This document shows, piece after piece, positions 1-4,298 of a stretch of 5,632 nt of DNA. Each line of letters opens with the position of its first letter. Within the stretch, counting starts at the first letter, position 1. The stretch covers positions 1-5,632 of the forward strand of contig CALBTS010000603.1 in NCBI GenBank assembly GCA_937968035.1, read 5' to 3'. Source of the stretch: an uncultured Methanomethylovorans sp. (GTDB lineage Archaea; Halobacteriota; Methanosarcinia; Methanosarcinales; Methanosarcinaceae). Both the position numbers and the translations under genes were made by a program. Under the pieces are notes generated by a model that saw only the letters and a program-made list of their open reading frames with translations, was not told the origin of the DNA and ran no database searches.

Positions 1-237
1 TATCCCGTACTCAAGGATCACAAGCTTCCATGTGGCAGTGGAATTGTTGAATCTGCTGTCCGCCGTCTGATAAATTTGCGTTATAAATCTCCAAGTACGT
101 TTTGGAAAGAAGAAAATGTTGAAAAACTTATTTTTCTTCGGGGACTTTTCCTTGCCAATCGTTGGAGATATATGATGAATTTTCTTTCTCGACAAAATTC
201 TAGCTCTATTTCACATTTGGTAAGGAGAGCCGCTTGA
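1..237 (+). CDS. DDE transposase, C-terminal part (gene enters from the left edge)
   Basis: The frame is open from base 1 and stops with TGA at 235-237, giving 78 residues of a protein whose start lies outside the window. It contains CGSGIVESAVRRLINLRYKS followed by FWKEENVEKLIFLR and LANRW. The pattern GSGxVESA, then an Arg/Lys-rich stretch, then W and a leucine-rich LR segment is typical of the C-terminus of ISKra4-like and related DDE transposases; the Glu of VESA would be the third catalytic acidic residue. The family assignment is tentative because only the tail is visible. The gene converges on the DUF3892 gene and overlaps its last 27 bases, so the insertion sequence probably inserted into, or next to, that gene's 3' end. 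No clear terminal inverted repeat can be assigned with one end only. Confidence 0.75.
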   Translation, partial: YPVLKDHKLPCGSGIVESAVRRLINLRYKSPSTFWKEENVEKLIFLRGLFLANRWRYMMNFLSRQNSSSISHLVRRAA

Positions 238-507
238 TTTTAGTTTCCGAAATAACTGGATTGCACCCTCTGGAATCTCTGGTAGCTCGCCTAGATTATC
301 TTCTTTTATATCGTTGGGATCTGTTCTTAACCATTTTCCATTTACTACATGTACATCTATTCCAGTTTTTTCAATTACAAAATGGTCCCCTTTATTTGTC
401 ATTTCAATTATCTGTGATTTCGTATAGTTCTTTCTAGGGGCATCAACTGCATTCATTAATTTAACTCTATATAAATCGCCATACTTATGTGTTATGTAGA
501 TTGCCAA
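211..507 (-). CDS. DUF3892 family small protein, probably with a replaced C-terminus
   Basis: This 98-residue protein starts MAIYITHKYGDLYRVKLM and has SQIIEMTNKGDHFVIEK near residues 31-47, then VHVVNGKWLRTDPN and DNLGELPE near 52-77. This ordered pattern (N-terminal strand, Ser plus helix and 'NKG', then LRT and a closing DNLxxLP) matches DUF3892, a short domain of unknown biochemical role. The start is TTG at 507, supported by AAGGAG at 520-515, seven bases upstream; no ATG fits that ribosome-binding site. The family usually ends just after the DNLxxLP motif. Here about 18 further residues (81-98) run into the convergent transposase gene, so the tail is probably foreign sequence acquired at the insertion point. 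It sits immediately downstream of the yhcG-1 cassette's attC and hairpin unit, as the next cassette on the minus strand would. Its own downstream attC is not seen. Confidence 0.75.
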   Translation of the reverse strand: MAIYITHKYGDLYRVKLMNAVDAPRKNYTKSQIIEMTNKGDHFVIEKTGIDVHVVNGKWLRTDPNDIKEDNLGELPEIPEGAIQLFRKLKSSGSPYQM

Positions 508-514
508 GGTTTCT

Positions 515-520
515 CTCCTT
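515..520 (-). promoter_or_regulatory. Ribosome-binding site of the DUF3892 gene
   Basis: The minus strand reads AAGGAG followed by seven bases and TTG. This strong Shine-Dalgarno match is what selects the unusual TTG start. Confidence 0.7.
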
Positions 521-533
521 TTATGAAGAATTC

Positions 534-617
534 TAAAGAAAAGATTAAAAGCCCAAGGCGATAGCCTTGTCTCTTAAAGCGACATGTTATGCCTGCTAGG
601 CTAGCTTGCTAGCCATG
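534..617 (-). repeat. Hairpin unit following attC, single copy (degenerate gene-less cassette?)
   Basis: This is one copy of a unit that occurs twice in tandem at 3962-4141. On the minus strand it has two stem-loops. The first pairs GGCTAGC with GCTAGCC around an AA loop, flanked by CTGC/GCAG. The second pairs CAAGGC with GCCTTG around a TATC loop, extended by TTAAGAG with CTTTTAA through one G-T wobble. Between them is CATAACATGTCGCTT, closely matching the start of the attC at 3181 (CTAACATGTCGCTT). The far edge reads TTTAGAA, where a functional attC would read GTTAGAA. It therefore looks like a short cassette made of an attC alone whose right core box has lost its conserved G. That interpretation is inference; the repeat and stems are seen directly. 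Confidence 0.6.
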
Positions 618-620
618 CAG

Positions 621-680
621 TATAACACTCCGCTAAATTGCCAGGCGATAGCCTGGTCAGTTTCAGCGGAAATGTTAGAA
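621..680 (-). other. attC: attC recombination site of the yhcG-1 cassette
   Basis: On the minus strand this 60-bp imperfect palindrome begins TTCTAACA (R'') and ends GTTATAC (R'). Inside, CCGCTGAAA (L'') pairs with TTTAGCGG (L') leaving one unpaired G, and the tip pairs CCAGGC with GCCTGG around TATC. An outer core pair plus an inner pair with one extrahelical base on the L'' side is the hallmark of attC, and it orients the site to the minus strand, as the genes are. R' deviates from GTTRRRY by one base. A near-identical copy lies at 4140-4199, also behind a yhcG gene. Confidence 0.7.
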
Positions 681-710
681 TCGTAAAAAACACATCTTTG
701 AAACACGCAT

Positions 711-755
711 AAAAAAAGCCTCCCATAATAAAAGGAAAAAATTCCTAAAGAGGCT
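711..755 (-). terminator. Rho-independent terminator of yhcG-1
   Basis: On the minus strand AGCCTC (755-750) pairs with GAGGCT (722-717), with an inner AGGAA/TTCCT stem, followed by seven T residues. It lies 25 bp after the yhcG-1 stop codon, before the attC. The frameshifted yhcG-2 has no equivalent terminator in its otherwise similar 99-bp tail. Confidence 0.8.
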
Positions 756-779
756 GCGAAATGGCTTATATGCAGATAT

Positions 780-1955
780 TTAGATAGTTTTATCTTTTGA
801 TTTCTTCACTTTTCTTGTAACGCCTTTTTTAATGGTCTTTTTTGTGTTTGAAGATTTTTTTACTTTTTTAGTTTTAGAAATTAATAAGCTTTGCTGGGCG
901 AATTCTATCATTTGATGTAACTTTTTCTCTAATACTTCACGTGGAGGTAATTCAGTCATATATTCTGCTACACGAATACTACTATCTTCAAGACATAAAA
1001 GTTCTATTTCTTCATAATCTTTGCTACCACATAAAATAAGCCCAATAGGTGGATTTTCACCTGGCCTCATGTCATATTTTTCTAACCATCTCAAATATAT
1101 CTCCATTTGTCCTTTGTATTCTGGATGGAATTTTCCTAATTTTAGCTCAATTGCTACAAGACAACGCAATCCTCTATGATAGAACAAAAGATCAAGATAA
1201 TAATCTGTTTTTCCGACTGTCAATCGTTTTTGTCTTGCAACAAACGTAAAATCTGTCCCGAGTTCTATAAGAAAACGTTCTAATTCTCGTAAAATAGCTG
1301 ACTCAAGATCTTTTTCACTATATGTGTCTTTAAGACCTAGAAAAAATAAAAAATAAGGATCTTGAAAAATTAAATCTGGAGTTAAACGATCTTCTTCCCT
1401 TAATTCTAAAAGTTCTTTTTTAGCAAGCGCAGCAGGCTTTTTAGAAAGCCCTATGCGTTCATATAACATACTGTCTATTTTAGCTCTTAAAGTCCGAATA
1501 CTCCATCTTTCTAATCGACACATCTCTGCATAGAAATCGCGTTTTATATTATCTTCAATAGCAATCAATTCAACAAAATGGCTCCAAGTTAATTGTTGAG
1601 ATAAAGTTTTAAGAATTTCTATATCTGGATATTGGTCTGCAAACTGAACCATACGAAACAAAGCCTCTCTGCTGAAACCTTTGCCATATGCGTAGGTCAA
1701 TTGTTGCGACAGTGTCGCAACAATTTGTTTTCCATATTCAGCCCGATCTTGTCCCAGTATATCTTCACGAATTCTTTTGCCAATATTCCAGTTAAGCAAT
1801 GTTAGGCCTAAATTGACGACCTTTGCTACTTGTGATTTTGCAGAATCAATAAGATCACGAATATCATGGAATAGTTTCTCAGATACAGCATCTCCAGAAG
1901 AGGTAGAAAATTTTTGAAGCCGAGATATTTTTTTTGAAGGGATTTTTTTATTCAC
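780..1955 (-). CDS. YhcG-like DUF1016 / PDDEXK nuclease domain protein (intact copy)
   Basis: This 391-residue protein matches the YhcG/DUF1016 architecture. The N-terminal domain (about 28-175) carries LLNWNIGKRI, RAEYGKQIV, LSQQLTWSHF and the SMLYERIGLSK region; the C-terminal PDDEXK nuclease-like domain (about 190-335) carries FLGLKDTYSE, YYLDLLFYHRGLRC and VAIELKLG. The probable metal-binding and catalytic residues are D255, E270 and K272. A Lys-rich tail (about 360-391) could bind nucleic acid. The start is GTG at 1955: AGGAG at 1967-1963 sits seven bases upstream, and the same CAGGAGTAT context precedes the ATG of yhcG-2. An upstream in-frame TTG at 1973 would put the ribosome-binding site inside the gene. 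The family is predicted to cleave DNA and is often found beside restriction systems, but the activity of this member is unproven. It is preceded by a hairpin leader and followed by a terminator and attC, so it looks like a complete cassette. Confidence 0.85.
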   Translation of the reverse strand: MNKKIPSKKISRLQKFSTSSGDAVSEKLFHDIRDLIDSAKSQVAKVVNLGLTLLNWNIGKRIREDILGQDRAEYGKQIVATLSQQLTYAYGKGFSREALFRMVQFADQYPDIEILKTLSQQLTWSHFVELIAIEDNIKRDFYAEMCRLERWSIRTLRAKIDSMLYERIGLSKKPAALAKKELLELREEDRLTPDLIFQDPYFLFFLGLKDTYSEKDLESAILRELERFLIELGTDFTFVARQKRLTVGKTDYYLDLLFYHRGLRCLVAIELKLGKFHPEYKGQMEIYLRWLEKYDMRPGENPPIGLILCGSKDYEEIELLCLEDSSIRVAEYMTELPPREVLEKKLHQMIEFAQQSLLISKTKKVKKSSNTKKTIKKGVTRKVKKSKDKTI

Positions 1956-1993
1956 AATAATACTCCTGTCCAAGCATTCTGTCGTTATAAAAT

Positions 1994-2041
1994 GAGGCAG
2001 GCGGTGACAGTCCCGCTTTTCAGTTGCGCGTCCTTAGCCTC
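1994..2041 (-). promoter_or_regulatory. Conserved hairpin leader upstream of yhcG-1
   Basis: The minus strand starts GAGGCTAAG and ends CGCCTGCCTC. GAGGC pairs with GCCTC to close the element; an inner GCGG pairs with CCGC around an eight-base loop. The same element occurs at 5513-5561 in front of yhcG-2, with identical CTGAAAAGCGG and ACCGCCTGCCTC blocks but a different nine-base insert after GAGGCTAAG. It ends 38 bp before the GTG start, so it would lie in the mRNA leader. I do not recognise a known riboswitch class. An attenuator or protein-binding leader is inferred from its conservation. Confidence 0.6.
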
Positions 2042-2045
2042 ATAA

Positions 2046-2073
2046 AATTTAAAGTTACAAAATACCTCATCAA
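2046..2073 (-). promoter_or_regulatory. Possible sigma-70 promoter for yhcG-1
   Basis: TTGATG at 2073-2068 and TAAATT at 2051-2046 are separated by 16 bp. They would start transcription at about the first base of the hairpin leader. The -10 match is mediocre and the region is AT-rich, so this is a weak call. Confidence 0.3.
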
Positions 2074-2160
2074 AAGTGCCTGAGTATTTTCTACTCTACC
2101 ATAATATAGATTAAAAACTTTATAAAAAATTATTAAATTTTTTAAGGCAATAGGTTACAG

Positions 2161-2241
2161 AGGTGTCTGTCCATTTTTTACTTAAAAAATACTAACTTAC
2201 TAAGGAAAAACAACTTGAGAAAGTGTCTGACCATTTCTTAA
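2161..2241. repeat. Direct repeat pair (about 20 bp, 60 bp apart) in the gap between phosphatase and yhcG-1
   Basis: GTGTCTG(T/A)CCATTT followed by T- and A-rich bases occurs at 2163-2176 and again at 2223-2236, exactly 60 bp apart. The surrounding 2042-2254 stretch is very AT-rich and has no open frame of note. It also lacks the attC expected after the phosphatase gene. The repeats could be scars of an insertion element or operator-like sites; neither can be decided here. Confidence 0.5.
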
Positions 2242-2254
2242 ATATACCTATCTT

Positions 2255-3109
2255 TCACAGAAGAGGTATGGAAGGCTTCCAAAACTCTCGTATATGATTA
2301 GGGTTCCACATAACAAGTATACTCCGGCCTTTGACTACTTCGCCGCGTTCTACTCCTAGTCCAGCAGCTAAACAGAGCGCCTCGGCTGGCAGTGCGTCCC
2401 AGAGTTTTTCCTCTCCAGAGACATAGAGGGAAATCTCTCCACACAGCAGTCGAACCAACTCAGCGCCGATGGCGCCAAGCCGCTGTACAGAGATGCTTCC
2501 GAACTGCTTTTTCCACTGCTGCATCAAAGCATTTGTATCCATTTTGATTGGGTGTCCGATTGCACCGATCGGCTTACCCAGACCACACTTTGCGAGTGAG
2601 CTGTTCTGAAGCTCCTTGCCATTCAAATAGAGACCTTGGCCTACAACACCGCTGAATGTTAAGCCTCGAGGCGTTGCTACAGCCGCAGCAAGAGATTTCT
2701 TCTGTTCGAGATATGCGATTTGGACTGTATAGTCCCCAACTACGATTGAGCGTTTCTCTGCGTCGCTGCAACTCTCCCAGATTCCAAGTTGCTGTAGTGT
2801 TCGTACTTTGATCAATACCTGATTAAAGGCAGTACTTCCGTCTATCGGATCAATGAGAAAGAATGAGTCCCCATTATTATAAGCGTTGGTGATCTTCTCC
2901 TGGTTTTCATCTTCTTCACTGTAGACAGTGCCATATGTCGAAAGTTTCTCTTTGAGGAGTTTGTCGGCAGTCAGGTCTGCTGACGTCACAATGCCCCCAT
3001 CGGACTTCTGTTCGACAGAGTTATTCGAAGGCTTAAGAATGCTATCAATGATATTCTTGAGGGCTTCTTGCGCCGCTTCTGCCAATATTTCTCGGATTTT
3101 CTTCATCAT
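2255..3109 (-). CDS. Inositol monophosphatase / CysQ-like sugar or nucleotide phosphatase
   Basis: This 284-residue protein belongs to the Li-sensitive, Mg-dependent phosphatase superfamily (inositol monophosphatase, fructose-1,6-bisphosphatase, CysQ). It has TSADLTAD at 42-49, the metal-ligand SEEDEN at 64-69, the signature DPIDGSTAF at 87-95 (D87, D90), and LWDALPAEALCLAAG at 236-250 with the conserved WD pair. All catalytic motifs are present. It resembles 3'(2'),5'-bisphosphate nucleotidases most, but the substrate cannot be fixed from sequence alone. The start is ATG at 3109: AGGAGG (3128-3123) lies 13 bp upstream, within and just after the attC end. A longer frame from 3208 would translate through that attC and is unlikely. 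Base composition is visibly richer in G+C than the yhcG genes, which suggests a different origin, as expected of cassette cargo. No attC is recognisable downstream. Confidence 0.85.
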   Translation of the reverse strand: MMKKIREILAEAAQEALKNIIDSILKPSNNSVEQKSDGGIVTSADLTADKLLKEKLSTYGTVYSEEDENQEKITNAYNNGDSFFLIDPIDGSTAFNQVLIKVRTLQQLGIWESCSDAEKRSIVVGDYTVQIAYLEQKKSLAAAVATPRGLTFSGVVGQGLYLNGKELQNSSLAKCGLGKPIGAIGHPIKMDTNALMQQWKKQFGSISVQRLGAIGAELVRLLCGEISLYVSGEEKLWDALPAEALCLAAGLGVERGEVVKGRSILVMWNPNHIREFWKPSIPLL

Positions 3110-3122
3110 TTTTTTCTTCTTT

Positions 3123-3128
3123 CCTCCT
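3123..3128 (-). promoter_or_regulatory. Ribosome-binding site of the phosphatase gene, overlapping attC
   Basis: The attC right core GTTAGGA runs straight into AGGAGG, so the recombination site supplies part of the Shine-Dalgarno sequence. Its 13-base spacing to ATG is long; the second ATG codon directly after it would be longer still. Confidence 0.5.
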
Positions 3129-3181
3129 AACACAAAGCTCAGCGGCGGCCGAAGGCCGTCCAACTGAAGCGACATGTTAGC
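3125..3181 (-). other. attC: attC recombination site upstream of the phosphatase gene
   Basis: On the minus strand this 57-bp site begins GCTAACA (R'') and ends GTTAGGA (R'). GCTTCAG (L'') pairs with CTGAGC (L') with one extra T on the L'' side, and the tip pairs CGGCC with GGCCG around TTC. The core boxes, the spacers of 4-5 bases, the single extrahelical base and the total length all fit a classic short attC. The asymmetry orients it with the minus-strand genes, so it would be the 3' end of the cassette carrying the 152-aa gene. This is the clearest attC in the window. Confidence 0.8.
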
Positions 3182-3228
3182 TCCCCACTTGGCGGCTGCG
3201 CCGCCCAATTATAAATGGGGGCAACTAA
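3177..3228. repeat. Imperfect palindrome abutting attC
   Basis: On the plus strand TTAG (3177-3180) pairs with CTAA (3225-3228), CCCCA (3183-3187) with TGGGG (3216-3220), and GGCGGC with GCCGCC around TGC (3191-3205). It shares its left edge with the R'' box of the attC at 3125-3181. It lacks AAC-type core boxes, so it is not called as an attC. It has no T tract, so it is not called as a terminator. Confidence 0.5.
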
Positions 3229-3297
3229 TTTCGAACAAAACAGAAAACACTTTTAACACTAATAAAAACAATATGATACAAATATATATAAAATCTA

Positions 3298-3331
3298 GTT
3301 GCTTAAGAGCAAAGTTGTAACTCTTGACAAC
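3298..3331. repeat. Short hairpin in the gene-free stretch
   Basis: GTTG (3298-3301) pairs with CAAC (3328-3331) and AAGAG (3305-3309) with CTCTT (3321-3325). The rest of 3229-3342 is AT-rich, with no reading frame or other structure that I can support. Confidence 0.35.
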
Positions 3332-3342
3332 CTAAGCCAAGC

Positions 3343-3464
3343 CATGCAAGGGATGACCTGTCTAACTCAGGTTCAGAACAAAAGGTGATTGGCCGTCTCT
3401 TTTCTTCCGGCCCGGCATCTCAACCACCTTTTGTTCTGAACCCATGGCAGAAATACCTTGCATG
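3343..3464. repeat. Large nested inverted repeat downstream of the 152-aa gene
   Basis: An 18-bp perfect inverted repeat (3370-3387 with 3425-3442) is enclosed by a 9-bp perfect one (CATGCAAGG 3343-3351 with CCTTGCATG 3456-3464) and contains an inner GGCCG/CGGCC pair. On the minus strand the right flank reads GTTAGAC at 3367-3361, an exact match to the attC R' consensus GTTRRRY, three bases beyond the 18-bp arm. No matching RYYYAAC box is seen on the other side. It may be a decayed or very long attC, or a transcription-ending hairpin; it lies just 3' of the stop codon at 3473. Confidence 0.6.
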
Positions 3465-3472
3465 CTTCCTAT

Positions 3473-3931
3473 CTATTCATTCATACCGCGAACCATGGTA
3501 TTGTGTCCCTGACTGTTTGTTGGACAGCTTATCGGAGGACTCAACCGGGAAATATTTGCTTTCCACATCTTAGTACCCCAACACGCATTGTTTGGACTGT
3601 CAGGTCCATTGTCATAGTTATCATTGAAGAATTTCGCCTGCCCGCCATTAATTACAATGTGATGACCGTAATAAGTCCATACTTCCTTCATTTGGCTAGA
3701 AGCAGAATCACCTTGACAGCTACAATCTTTGGCAATATTGCTACTCAGTGGAAGTAAGTTGAGTTTAGCGATGAACGACGCTTTGACTGGGTCTTTGGGC
3801 TGTGCGTACAGCTCGTAGCAGTCCAACAAATCTTGCGTAATGTATGAGAAGTCCATCTCCAAGAAGTCTTTTTCACTGAGTTTTGAGCGAAACCACTCTC
3901 TTGTTTCAGCGATAGTCTTTTCAAGATTCAT
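3473..3931 (-). CDS. Hypothetical cassette protein, 152 aa
   Basis: I do not recognise this protein. It starts MNLEKTIAETREWFRSKLSE, and the first 50 residues look like amphipathic helices (FLEMDFSYITQDLLDCYELY). The second half is rich in Gly, Asn, Tyr and Trp (WTYYGHHIVING near 85-96, then KFFNDNYDNGPDSPNNACWG) and looks like a beta-rich fold; it has cysteines near 69, 71, 117 and 136. There is no obvious signal peptide or membrane segment. GAAGGG at 3946-3941, nine bases before ATG, supports the start. The last residues (NSQGHNTMVRGMNE) are low in obvious structure, and a large inverted repeat follows at once, so the natural end could have been altered. It lies between two attC-type sites, the normal position of a cassette gene. 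Confidence 0.6.
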   Translation of the reverse strand: MNLEKTIAETREWFRSKLSEKDFLEMDFSYITQDLLDCYELYAQPKDPVKASFIAKLNLLPLSSNIAKDCSCQGDSASSQMKEVWTYYGHHIVINGGQAKFFNDNYDNGPDSPNNACWGTKMWKANISRLSPPISCPTNSQGHNTMVRGMNE

Positions 3932-3961
3932 AGCAAATGTCCCTTCAATTAATTAAATTCC

Positions 3962-4141
3962 TAAAGAAAAGATTAAAAGCCCAAGGCGATAGCCTTGTCT
4001 CTTACAGCGACTTGTTATGCCTGCCAGGCTAGCTTGCTAGCCCATGCAGTATAAAGAAAAGATTAAAAGCCCAAGGCGATAGCCTTGTCTCTTAAAGCGA
4101 CTTGTTATGCCTGCCAGGCTAGCTTGCTAGCCCATGCAGTA
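3962..4141 (-). repeat. Two tandem 90-bp hairpin units
   Basis: Bases 3962-4051 and 4052-4141 are direct copies with a single difference (C at 4005, A at 4095). Each carries the CTGC-GGCTAGC-AA-GCTAGCC-GCAG hairpin and the CAAGGC-TATC-GCCTTG hairpin. Each unit begins on the minus strand directly at the TATAC of an attC right core (GTTATAC), which is where cassette joints fall. The unit matches the single copy at 534-617. It could be a gene-less cassette inserted or duplicated; alternatively the duplication arose by slippage or unequal exchange. Confidence 0.75.
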
Positions 4142-4199
4142 TAACACCCCGATAAATTGCCAGACGATAGTCTGGTCAGTTTCAGCGGAAATGTTAGAA
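4140..4199 (-). other. attC: attC recombination site of the yhcG-2 cassette
   Basis: This 60-bp site differs from the attC at 621-680 at four positions. Two of these form a compensating pair in the tip stem: CCAGGC/GCCTGG there is CCAGAC/GTCTGG here. A third breaks one pair of the L stem (CCGCT becomes CCGAT on the plus strand). R'' TTCTAACA, R' GTTATAC and the extrahelical G are unchanged. It sits 99 bp after the yhcG-2 stop codon, the same distance as in the yhcG-1 cassette. Confidence 0.7.
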
Positions 4200-4298
4200 C
4201 CATAAAAGACATAGCTCTAAAAACGAATAAAAATATGCATCCTAACAAAAAACATGTCAAAAACAGCTTTGATATTGTAAAAAAAATTAAGATGAAAT

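Noticed and set aside
1956..1973. TTG start for yhcG-1 at 1973
   Set aside because: AGGAG would then lie inside the gene. The GTG at 1955 has correct spacing and matches the start context of yhcG-2.
1994..2041. attC identity for the yhcG leader elements
   Set aside because: They have no AAC/GTT core boxes, and they lie upstream of genes at a fixed distance from the start codon, as a leader does.
3110..3208. N-terminal extension of the phosphatase to a start at 3208
   Set aside because: It would translate the attC and its GC-rich hairpin. The extension has no family homology, and a Shine-Dalgarno sequence precedes the ATG at 3109.
3385..3757. Plus-strand reading frames over the 152-aa gene and its inverted repeat
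   Set aside because: They lack ribosome-binding sites and recognisable motifs, and they lie opposite or across structured DNA.
3962..4141. CRISPR array
   Set aside because: There are two long repeats directly abutting, with no spacers, and internal hairpins; no cas genes are present.
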